64,000 nucleotides of DNA from Trichoderma breve (lineage: Eukaryota; Ascomycota; Sordariomycetes; Hypocreales; Hypocreaceae): contig NC_079233.1 in NCBI RefSeq assembly GCF_028502605.1, positions 4,650,001 to 4,714,000 on the forward strand, written 5' to 3'. Below, piece by piece: positions 11,944-21,862 of this stretch. Numbering within the stretch: position 1 is the stretch's first letter; the number at the start of each line of letters is the position of its first letter. A program made the position numbers and the translations under genes. The notes under the pieces are model-generated. The model was not told the DNA's origin. It saw only the letters and a program-made list of their open reading frames with translations, and ran no database searches.

Positions 11944-13047
11944 GGCTGGACTGAACACAAGAGAGACACGAGAGACAAAGCCGCAATGCTTGGCTACATG
12001 GCAAGAGGCATAGAGGGAGGGCTATGATTTATATTCCTGAATCTCAATATAAGCAGTCAGCACATCTCGGTAAGCCCAATATCCAGGCTGTATCATATGG
12101 TCTCGCCCCTTCCATCATCCTCTTCAATACAAGTGAGAAACAAACGGAGAATCAATTAGCCATTAGCTATGCTATGTTCGGGTTGTGCTACAGGGGAGAA
12201 GATGGCTGAAGTTCAGCTAACAATCCTTGAAAAGATGTCCAGCCTCGCCGCTGCGCTTGATTGAGTACCTAGTCACAATGGTTCTGACAGGACCCTCTGA
12301 CATATGTAGTTTAATGATTACGGTGGGGCCTAGATCAGGAGAGAATCCTTTGAATCGTTTAAAAGACTCATAAGCTCGTAAAAGTAAGATACGGGAAAAT
12401 AACCAGGTTGAGTAGAAAGATAAGCTGTACATAGGGTACCCCTGGAACCTGTGCATGTACATTGATAGCTTTTCTTTTGCGTTAGGAATGAAAACCGATA
12501 TACAGTAAACCTGGGTTATAACAATGTGTCACGACTTCGATTCTTATGGTCGCAACAATGGGCCTCCACCGGATAAACAACGGACCGCCTAACCAGTCAG
12601 GAACGGATCATTAGATCATTGAGATGATCCAGTGATCTTCCCACGGATCATCGCAAGAATGAAATGATCCCTTCAGGACCATCTGGGATTTATGATGATC
12701 CAGCCAGCACGTACATAATCAGATAGCTAGTCGTTAACATAGCAACAAGATTGATCAATGCGTTCAACCTACTAGCTACGTGATAAGATTGCCCACAGCA
12801 CCCTACCTGCTCTGTCAACATAAACTGCGACCAGTTTATTGCCCTGAGAAGCTACCCTATACTATTTGGTATAGACCAGTTCGTCACACATATATTAAAT
12901 GAATATGTACTTAGCAGTAGATAGCTAGCTCGGGACGACTTTTTTGCCCATAGGGGATTTCGCTGAGTAATCGGCAAGGTCGTTAATAGAAAGCAAACAA
13001 ACACAATCGTCACACATATATTTACTATTATATCCTGACCAGGAATA
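11944..13047. other. Intergenic, repeat-containing promoter region
   Basis: This lies upstream of the FAD oxidase and downstream of the regulator stop. It holds a cluster of GGATCAT/ATGATCC motifs (12604-12701), a CTATAC-N6-GTATAG palindrome (12857-12874) and a 15-bp direct repeat (12881-12895 and 13007-13021). No gene is supported. Confidence 0.55.
12604..12701. repeat. Cluster of GGATCAT / ATGATCC inverted motifs
   Basis: At least three ATGATCC and two GGATCAT copies, plus related GATCATT and GTGATCT words, alternate in both orientations within about 100 bases. The pattern looks like overlapping short palindromes. It may be a regulatory site array upstream of the FAD oxidase or the worn remains of an inverted-repeat element. 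Confidence 0.45.
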
Positions 13048-15156
13048 TCAAACTGGGTCTTGGTATATATCTGAAATATCTATGTAACTTTGCTGCACGT
13101 TACTAGCACTGCTTAATCGACGTATCACGTCCAGTAACTCCTGTTGCAGAGGTGCAGCAATGGAATTCAAGCTGTTCGCAGATAAGAATTTGACGCCAAG
13201 GCATAGTGGAATCGGTGTAAATGGGTGGATCTGGATTCAAATATCAATAAATAACTATTCCATGGGGAGGAAAGGACAGCTCATTACCTTGGATAAGGGA
13301 AAGTCTAAGAGAGAACGAGCAAGCTCTACGATACGCTGCGCCGCACCAAACGCCAGTTGCTGGAATTCGGTGTTCAGTGAGTTTGAACGACTGGGACTTC
13401 CATTTTGCCACTCTAAAGACTGAGCATTGCCCCAGAGATAGAGTATTGACGCTTGAGCCAGGAAATTGGCAAATAGCAGCGCCGGGTCCGAAGAGTGCTT
13501 TTGACTAGGATAGTCCTCCTCCAAGGTCTGCAGCCGCAGTGCCAGGGCATTGTCTAACGGTTTTCGCCATTCGAGAGAGTCATAGTCTGCCTGGTTGTGT
13601 AAAAGGTACTTATTATGTTGCTGTGCGTGAAATGATATCCGCGCACACAGTGCCGCAAGCATGATGCATTCATTGAGTGGCGACTTGACTGTCTGGCTCC
13701 GTTTGGAGAGTAAATCGTGCAAGAAGTCGATGCAGACTGGCTGGCCATTCTGAAACTCATGATCCGGTACGGGAAGACGTGTACAAATCTGATTTCTCTT
13801 TTTTAGCATCGATTTCAAGTACGGAATTCAACGTCAAAATATATATATTGTGAGTGTATTAAAGACACAGCCAGCTTACCATATGCTCATTCACTACCAG
13901 AGGTAGGTTGCTGTGTATGCTGGAGAGAATTTCAAGGATAAAAGCCATCCAAAACGCACGACGCTTTTCTTCCGTTGTTATGAAATCAATTTCGCAATTA
14001 GAAGGGAGATTATTTAGAACGTCAACTTTATGCAACCCAATTAGCTGGGCTAGTCGAAACGTGTAAGCCGCACTGAGGCTCGTTTCATAGCGATTCATCT
14101 TGATAAACTCATAGGTGGTCCTCAGGACCCATGCTTGCACAAGTTCGACATCACCTACAGAACCCTGCCCACCAGGGATTTGTACGAGGGTTGTAGTAGC
14201 AAGAAGCCGCTTTACTTCCAAGTATAGTTTGTCTTGCAAGTGTTGAAACTGTGGTGACATGAGCGAGGCTGTTGCCCAAACAGCATGTTGAAGACAAGTG
14301 CGCGACCTCGTCTTGTCAGGTAACTTTGACCACGAGAGATACCTACGTTGATGCAATATGGGAACGGCGGCGTGTATTCTGTCGAAGTATAATTGGTCAC
14401 TGTCTCTGGAGTTAGTGGATGTAGCAACCATAAACTCCGTACTGGAATATAAAAATAGCATTTGGAAGAACCAGAGGGTGTGTCATACAGCTCAGTTTGC
14501 ATGAGATCGGTAATATGTAGACTGTTACTACTGTATTCCGATAGAGATGTTGTGGGTGTATGATCCTGCAAAAGGGCCATCGTCGTGGACACCATATTGA
14601 CATCAAAGTAGGAACTGAGAGAGGTGTCTGACTCCGATACCAGAGGAGTTGACCTCATTGTAAGAAGATCCGCATCTGTAGGTAGCCTGGCATCTTCTAG
14701 GCCGGCAAGAGTCGCAGTTGTATGTGATGTGATTGTGTCGAGTATCTCGTCGCCATACTCTATATTATCCGGCCACTTGAGATGGTGCTGTTCCTGTTGG
14801 CGAAGACGGTCTTCGAGAGTTTCTAGTGCCGTTAGTTTCTATTAATGGAACCAGCCCCATTGTACTCAACGCCTATCATTTTTTTCCCGCAAGCGAGAGT
14901 CGTTCGCAGCTGACTTCTTCGTCTTCAATTGAATCGGGCACATTCCGCAAGACATACCAATCTTGTTTTGCAAAGCTATGAGATAGCCCTTTTTAGGTCC
15001 CCGCGGCTTACGGTTTGGGTCGACGTCGCATTGTGTGTCGATATTCTCGCAGCTGGAACACCGCGGCTGCCTGCCGTCACATCGTAGCTTACGTCGTCGG
15101 CACTCCTGGCATGCTTGCCTCTGTCTCCTACGGGAGGGTGTTGGCGTTGGTATCAT
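13048..15156 (-). CDS. Zn2Cys6 transcription factor, probable cluster regulator
   Basis: This is a Gal4-type regulator of 580 residues. Five exons join in frame (15156-14958, 14822-14489, 14405-13880, 13788-13288, 13230-13048). Near the N-terminus is the binuclear zinc cluster CQEC-RRRKLRC, then C-SSC-x6-C. A basic linker and a short coiled coil (LQNKIETLEDRL) follow, formed across the first splice junction. The fungal-specific middle homology region follows, with YFDRIHAAVPILH, RRAFWMAF and a RLP motif. The last exon is short and easily missed; splicing 13231-13287 gives a conserved-looking IHPFTPIPL tail. It sits between the FAD oxidase and the NmrA-like gene, which fits a pathway-specific activator. 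Confidence 0.85.
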
Positions 15157-16142
15157 AATGATAATAAGCCGGGGTCAGCTGGAGATGTTCAACCGAAGGG
15201 CGGTAGTAGAAGCAATTAGTCACATATGGGGTTTAACAGGACTGCGAACAAAAGCTGTAACAAGCGATATATGTACCTGGTACCTTCTTACTTGGTTTCC
15301 AATCTGAAACAAACTGCGCAGTATTCATTGCTCTAAACGCCACGTGGGACCTGTGCCCGACGGCTAAATCGTGATTCAGATTCCGTTTTGGGGAGTAATA
15401 AGCTTATGTCGGGGGTCTTTAAAATGACCCCATGCCCATGCTACAGCAAGCACATGTAAGGTGTGTTAGGATTAGGTTAATTTGTAACTATCATATTTTT
15501 TACGTTGTATAAGTCGTTGTTCGCGCTACGGTATGACAGAGCGCGACACTAACCTTGTTTCGTATTTCGGAGTCTATGATTTGCGGAGCTTATTGACAAC
15601 GATACACACCAATCGGAAAAGGTGCAATTCACACACTAACCTTGTTTCGTATCTTCCGCGACTAATGATTCGGCAGCAGCCAGTTGCCCGTCATTCTTAC
15701 GCGTTTAGGCTGCTGCCAACGGGTATAGTAGATCCATTGGACTAGCCTTCTTTCGTATTTTAGCAGGCAATGATTTGGCAGGTTCCTAGCACACCTAGTG
15801 TTGCAACCGTGTTGCGTCTTTTGATAACCTTCTGTGGGTGAGACAAACCTTCTCTCAACTTGTGAATCAAAATCCCAGAGCTGTGAAAGATAATTGTAGT
15901 TTCTTAAGTCCATTATAGTCCCGCTAAATCCACCATAATCCCGCTAAGTCCATGACAACTCTACGACACTTGAACCAGTGATGATGAGCTTCTGAGTATA
16001 TAAGAGCTGGAGGTGATTCCCTGCCTCGACTTGTCTCAAAGCTGTTTACATCCAGGATCTCTGAGCTGATAAAAACTGCTTTATTGTTGAATAGCATTTC
16101 TTTAACAATACTCGAGCATATACAAATACATCAATATCAAAA
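15157..16142. other. Intergenic with degenerate direct repeats
   Basis: Divergent promoter between the Zn2Cys6 regulator and the NmrA-like gene. Three degenerate copies of a roughly 43-bp unit lie at about 15547, 15634 and 15738. A CCGCTAAATCCA/CCGCTAAGTCCA pair lies near 15920-15950. No gene is supported. Confidence 0.5.
15547..15782. repeat. Three degenerate direct repeats, about 43 bp each
   Basis: The units begin CACTAACCTTGTTTCGTAT (about 15547), ACACTAACCTTGTTTCGTAT (about 15634) and GACTAGCCTTCTTTCGTAT (about 15738). Each is followed about ten bases later by ATGATTTG or ATGATTCG. Spacing is about 90-105 bases. They could be regulator sites or a decayed tandem repeat. Confidence 0.55.
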
Positions 16143-17222
16143 ATGGCGCCCAGCTACGCTAAAGATCAGCCTGCCGGGTTCGAGAACCATATCCAGCGGG
16201 TGGCAATCGTCGGAGTAAGCCGCCACCCCCTTGCGATGCATGATGAGACGATTATTGATCATATTTTCTAGGCTGGTGGCCAAATCGGCAAGCACATTGC
16301 GGAAGAGCTAGTCAAGACTGGGAAGCACACTGTCACCGCCATCTCTCGTATCGGCAGCAAGAGCCCCTTGGCTGAAGGTGTCAAGGTTGCCCATGTTGAT
16401 TATGACAACGAGCAATCTATTGTAGACGCCCTCAAAGGACAACAGTTCCTCTTCATCTCTTTAGCTGTTACCGCTCCTCCCGATACCCAGGACAAGCTAG
16501 TCAAGGCGGCCGCCAAAGCTGGAGTCCCCTGGGTCATGCCAAATGGTTATGGCACCGACCCGCTCAACGAGAAGCTTGGTGACGAGAACTTCAACGGCAA
16601 GGGCCTTCGCGCTGGAATTAAGAGTGTTGAGGATGCTGGATTCTCTTCTTGGGTGCTCTTGACTACCTCGTTCTGGTACGAGTTCTCTCTCAGCCTCGGC
16701 GCGAACACCTGGGGAATTGACTACCACAACAAGAAGGCAACCTTTTTCGATGATGGCAAAACCCTCATCAACACATCCACCTGGGTTCAGAGTGGTAGGG
16801 CTGCTGCAGCTCTGGTGAGCCTGAAAGTCCTTCCGGAAGACGAGAACGACAAGTCTGTCACTCTGTCACAGTGGCGCAACAAACCTGTCTATGTTGCCAG
16901 TTTCCTAGTATCCCAAAGAGACATACTTGATAGTATTCAGCGGGTGACTGGAACAACGGATAAAGACTGGGAGATCAGCTATGAGCCTTCCAAAGAACGC
17001 TGGGAAAACGGAGTTAAGGCATTAAAGGAGGGTAACAGACAAGGCTTTGTCAGAGCCATGTACTCTCGCACTCACTTTCCTAATGGCGATGGAAACCTCC
17101 AGGACAAGTATGGGCTTGCCAACGATGCCTTGGGACTTCCCAAGGAAGACTTTGATGAGGCTACTAAGAGAGCAGTGGGAATGTTGGAGGCTCGTTATGA
17201 CCCCCATGCTAGGGCACATTAG
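16143..17222 (+). CDS. NmrA-like NAD(P)-binding protein
   Basis: 340 residues in two exons (16143-16214 and 16272-17222) with a 57-nt intron (GTAAGC...TTCTAG). The intron falls inside the dinucleotide-binding loop, and splicing restores the GxxGxxG motif GAGGQIGKHI. The Rossmann fold with an extended NmrA/isoflavone-reductase-type C-terminus is clear. Members either reduce aromatic or enone substrates or act as redox-sensing regulators, as NmrA does for AreA. No canonical YxxxK pair is evident. Its place between the regulator and the dioxygenase suggests a reductase of the cluster, but a sensor role is equally possible. Confidence 0.82.
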
Positions 17223-17760
17223 AATCATTCGAATACCCCGAGTAGCATTGAAATTTACATAGTAAATTGAATTTAACTTGATATGCCCGTGGCATTTTTA
17301 ACCGTACAAAAGCTGTTCATCAGGCATCACTTTGCGAAAACAGGAGATTTTGATGGCTCAACAATCTTTGCGATTGGCCAATCTGCCATGGCATTTAATT
17401 ATCTTCTCATCTGCCAATTGGCCCGTATGTAGCATTCGCCACTAGCACAAAAAGGAAATACAATCAAATAATGATTGTTCCCGCAGGTTTATCTTGAAGC
17501 AGACGGAAGCAGAAAGAAGTTGAATTAGTGGTTTTCTATATTTGAAAGAAAATTGCAACATGCACCTTTATTAAAATTAGATTATAGCTAATTTAGCAGT
17601 GCCTGTTCAATAGGCCTATTATTGCGATCATAAGTATTGGGTTGTAACATTACACAGTGGTTGTAAATGATGAAATAAATAAATCAACAAACAAATATAT
17701 AATTGTGCTAATCTTCTACTAGACAAGCCTGAGCTCTTCTACCTAAGATTACCCACGAAA
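17223..17760. other. Intergenic between convergent genes
   Basis: AT-rich 538-base spacer between the 3' ends of the NmrA-like gene and the dioxygenase. No gene or structured repeat is seen. Confidence 0.5.
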
Positions 17761-18909
17761 TCACACTTTTGACTCAATTAGTGTAGGTGCTGCACCGTAT
17801 GTTGCAATAGCTCTCTGGCGAATATGGTCCCCAAGATTGACCTCGCCACCCGAACCATCGAGCACTGGGGCCTTAAGCTTCATGTTTCCGTTAAAGAAGA
17901 ACGCGACACTATAACGTTCCTTATCCGTGGTGATTACACGGTGTCTAGCGCTGCGATAGTACCCGTTAGTGTAGCGGTCCACAAAATCACCAATGTTGAT
18001 CACAAAGGTGTTCTCCTTGGGAGGCACCGGGATCCATGTCTCAGTGGGTGGATACCAGACTTCGAGGCCTTTGGTACCAAGCTGTTGCAGGAGAATGGTA
18101 ACGCTGCCAAAATCGGTATGCGCGCCAACTTTTGTTCATATTAGACAAGTGTCTCTGTAACAAATTTGGCAGAGTGATGAGATGACATATTTACCTCCAA
18201 ATTGCTTCTCGTCATGTACAGGTTGTGCCGCATAATGTAGCATTCTCATTGGGATTGCAGGATTTTCAGCCAAGCTATCAAAGACATCTGGTGAACAGTT
18301 CCAGGATTTCGGAAGACCATGGCCGAGAATTTTGAGAAGAGTGTTGCCAAGAGCTACCATCTGTGACTGATATGAAATGAGTGGCTTTCGAAAATCGTCC
18401 TCTGGGATCGATGTTGGCCAGAGATTTGGGCCATTCAAGAATGTTCCCGCGTCTGGATGATCCGCGGGGATTTCTGCACCAACAACAAAGGTCTAGAATA
18501 GTCAGTCCAACTGCGACCCTTGATTCATTTAATCAAGCGAATATCTCTTTTGAATGAGAGCAATAGGGTTGCATATCAGAATAATTACCTCTTTCGTATC
18601 CGGCAACAGATGCTTGTGATGGTTTTGAAGAAAAGGGGGCTCATATCCTCTGAAAGATTGGCCCAGAGACTTTTTAACGCTTATCTCCATACGCTCCTCC
18701 ATGGGAAGCGAGAAGAAACGTTTAGAGAGATCGAAAATCTGCTCTCTTGTCTCCGGGGTGATCCCATGGCCTGCACACTGGAAGAATCCATATGTCGTGG
18801 CGGCATGATGGACCTCGTCCACGACACGCTGTTTGTCCGCCGCTGACGAGGCAGGATTCACCCAAGCGCTAATGTCGATAGTAGGAATCTGCTGCGGGAC
18901 TTCAGCCAT
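17761..18909 (-). CDS. 2-oxoglutarate/Fe(II)-dependent dioxygenase
   Basis: 328 residues from three exons (18909-18589, 18492-18195, 18128-17761). The N-terminal DIOX_N part contains IPTIDIS and [10 protein letters not shown]. The facial triad is His210 and Asp212 (HTDFGS) with His269 (SARHRV); Arg278 and Ser280 (RYS) would bind 2-oxoglutarate. Enzymes of this family hydroxylate, desaturate or expand rings. In citrinin-type and tropolone clusters a dioxygenase oxidises the methyl group or ring of the PKS product (family knowledge). It is divergent from the serine hydrolase across a 1.2-kb promoter. The exact substrate cannot be told from sequence. Confidence 0.87.
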
Positions 18910-20111
18910 CTTTGAATTTGGAGAAATACTATGTTTACGTTGTAACTTAAGACTTTGGTTTGCATCTATCTAGAAATCTCACGAATCTCGCGGATGCTTT
19001 TATACTGACAAACGGCGTAGTTAGAAATATACGGATAAAGTATTGGAAGCTGGCACGACAATGACTAATTCGCGTGCATCACCGGTAACTCTCTGAGTCT
19101 TCTACCTGACAGCTAACAACTCTGGGCAACATTGCTGTCTGGCCTGATGTGAGCTATTCATCGAACCATGAGCGTCTTTGCATCTAAACCTGCTAATTCC
19201 GAATTCCCGAATTGGTGTATAATTCCAAACATGCGACATTGATCCCACGGAAAGAGCTCTCGGACACGGATTCCCAACGCCTTCCGAGGTGTAAGCACAA
19301 ATTCATTTTCCCAATAAGCGTGGGGCCGACAAACGTTTATCCGAAATGCTAACCCATCGCAGATGTCGGTCCGATCCGTTGGTGACGTGAGATGGCGAGA
19401 TTGACAGGATCTGATCCTTCGTTCCCTGCTATCAAGTGGACCTGCATCTTTTCCTTAATGCATGTAAGCCGATACACTAGCTAGATACGACAGGAGAATT
19501 TACTCGATGGGGTAACCAGGAAGTAGTAGCAGGCGTCCTGGTTGGATAATGTCAGGATGTAGCCGGGACAATCGCCACCAGGATTTGATCTGATGTGGCT
19601 TTGTTACATCTACCAATACGCTTTCGGTATAGTAGAGTCATTCCACCAGGGTTTTCCGTTCATCTGACGGCATATCGTCTGAGGGTAAAGCGTTTCAATG
19701 CTGTTAGTGCGGAATGTTGCCTTATCTGATTGTGATCGTATCTCTCTACATGTATGTATCTCTTTGAAGGTGCAATACCGGGATCCTGATCCTTCCTTCG
19801 TCAGCGACATGGGACTTATCTCGCCTTGATCCATGTCAGATCTAGTGCTTATATTCATTTACAAAGAATCTTGAATATTGGTAATCTGTGATTGGTCTAA
19901 TACCAAAAAAATACGAAAAAAATTACAAAAGTCCAACATTGACACCTTCGAAGAAGTCAATGAGACCCCTATTGATCAAATCTTTTCTATACAATTTTTC
20001 TTAGTTGACATCGTGTTGCAAAAGCCCGTTGATGAGCTTAAGTTACTTTCGTCAGTGTAATTTATTATTTGTTTGACGAGGCATTCTACGCAGTCTTACC
20101 ATCCGCTCAGA
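18910..20111. promoter_or_regulatory. Divergent promoter, dioxygenase and serine hydrolase
   Basis: 1.2-kb region between two outward-facing cluster genes. A CGG-N1-CCG element lies at 19367-19373 and could bind a Zn2Cys6 regulator. No coding frame is convincing. Confidence 0.4.
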
Positions 20112-20915
20112 ATGACTTACGATCAACCTTACTATGGTGATCTCACCCTACACCTGCCTAGAATTCTCTGCCTCCACGGCGGAGGTACCAATGCACGCAT
20201 TTTTCATGCCCAATGCCGCAGCATCCGCGCTGCATTGCAGAATGACTTCCGTCTCGTGTTTGCTGAGGCAGCGTTTTCGTCCAGCGCGGGGCCAGACGTA
20301 CTGTCTGTGTATAAGGACTGGGGTCCATTCAAGCGGTGGCTAAGATGGCTGCCCGACCATCCTAATCCGGGGTCTGATGAGATCATAAACCAGCTTGACC
20401 AGTCACTACAAGACGCGATGGTGATGGATGACATGCGTGGAGCAACTGGACAGTGGGTTGGCCTTCTGGGCTTCAGTCAAGGCGCAAAAGTCTCAGCCAG
20501 TCTGTTATATCGACAGCAAATGCAGGAGGAGATGTACGGCAGGGGAAATGCAAGTACCAATTTTAAGTTTGGCGTAATTCTTGCTGGAAGAGCGCCATTG
20601 GTCTGTCTTGACCCAGATCGTCAGCCAGATGCATATCTGCCAGAGGCATCACAGATTACAGATGTCAAGGGGCCCAAGCGCCCTACACTGCATAACGGTG
20701 GTCACATGCTGAGGATACCGACCCTACATGTCCACGGAACAAATGACCCCGGCTTAGATCTTCACCGGCAACTATTTGAGGACTTCTGCGCGGCCGATAG
20801 CCGGAGATTAGTCGTGTGGGACGGAGATCACAGATTGCCGTTAAAGAAGAACGATGTGGGTAGGGTGGTCCACGAAATCCAGGAACTGGCAAAAGACGTC
20901 ATGGAATACAATTGA
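20112..20915 (+). CDS. FSH1-family serine hydrolase
   Basis: 267 residues in one exon. The ATG at 20112 is chosen because the upstream extension has only a TTG. The alpha/beta-hydrolase features are LCLHGGGTN near the N-terminus, nucleophile Ser122 in GFSQGA, an acidic residue in HVHGTND and a histidine in WDGDHR. FSH1 hydrolases are common partners of fungal PKSs, where they release the product or hydrolyse stalled chains (family knowledge, e.g. the citrinin and lovastatin pathways). Lying 0.9 kb upstream of the PKS on the same strand, it probably serves that role here. A role as an independent esterase remains possible. Confidence 0.87.
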   Translation: MTYDQPYYGDLTLHLPRILCLHGGGTNARIFHAQCRSIRAALQNDFRLVFAEAAFSSSAGPDVLSVYKDWGPFKRWLRWLPDHPNPGSDEIINQLDQSLQDAMVMDDMRGATGQWVGLLGFSQGAKVSASLLYRQQMQEEMYGRGNASTNFKFGVILAGRAPLVCLDPDRQPDAYLPEASQITDVKGPKRPTLHNGGHMLRIPTLHVHGTNDPGLDLHRQLFEDFCAADSRRLVVWDGDHRLPLKKNDVGRVVHEIQELAKDVMEYN

Positions 20916-21862
20916 AGATTGGTTATGTGTAGATACATCTAGATAGACAGCCGCTTTCAGGTTGCGAGGAGCTTAGATAAACAGGTAGTGAAATAATGAA
21001 AGCTACAAACATTATGCCTTTTAGTAAAAGTATTTCTTCAATTAGTAACTATACACAGGCAGGGTAACTAAGTTACAAGAATCAAACTATAAAGTACTCA
21101 AAGATATATACCTACTCAATTTAGTAATCACCAACTGCTTCTCTTAGATAGTTAATGTTACATCCATAAGAGGCGGTGACACTCACTAAGCTTCGTGTCA
21201 TAGTAGACAGTACATGCAGATGTCTATAGGTTCCATGAGCCAAAAGCATCCTACAAAGTGAATACCTAGGAGGTATTCCCATTGCAGATAGGGTTCCATT
21301 GCAGATAGGGCCATGACGACAGACTTTGTGCCCAAGATGCTCCCAAGATGCTCCCAAGGATGCCGGGGAATGCGGGTGTCTCCTTGGCTAAACAATCGGA
21401 TATTCTTTGCGCCGGAATTTCTCAGCCTGCGGCTTATGCACTGATTAGGTGTAAGATTTCGAATGCCGGAGAAAATACGATACGAGGGAGATCAGCTTAG
21501 GCGGCCATCGGCGTGGGGTTGCACTGCGGGTTGCATATGACGCCCTATCTTATCCCAGATGCCGTATACTACTATCTTGGCGCGGCGATCCGGGATGCCG
21601 CGATAAGCTTCATGCCAAGTAACATCAGGAAACTTTCTTGTAAGATCTCAAGGCAAAAAGTTACACCGAGTTATTGATGATACAGGTTGGCTTTGACACG
21701 TCACTACGATGAACATTGTACAATGGGCTCTTCAAAAGATCAAAATGCTGGCAGGTTCACAACTATATCTCTCTTTGATTCACAGACATAAGTCCTTCAT
21801 CACTGACTTGATCTCCGTGGATTTCAACATCGTTGGTAGATTACAAAGTCATCCAAAACAAA
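20916..21862. promoter_or_regulatory. PKS upstream region with tandem repeats
   Basis: 947 bases ahead of the PKS start. It contains a perfect 7-bp inverted repeat AATACCT-AGG-AGGTATT (21261-21277), two copies of CCATTGCAGATAGGG (21279-21293, 21296-21310) and tandem copies of CCCAAGATGCT (21331-21341, 21342-21352, then a partial one). GGATGCC-like words recur closer to the gene. The packing suggests regulator binding sites. Confidence 0.5.
21279..21359. repeat. Two adjacent short tandem repeats upstream of the PKS
   Basis: A 15-mer repeats perfectly at a 17-bp period (21279-21310). Twenty bases later an 11-mer repeats perfectly head to tail with a partial third copy (21331-21359). Both lie about 500-600 bp upstream of the PKS ATG. 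Confidence 0.75.
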
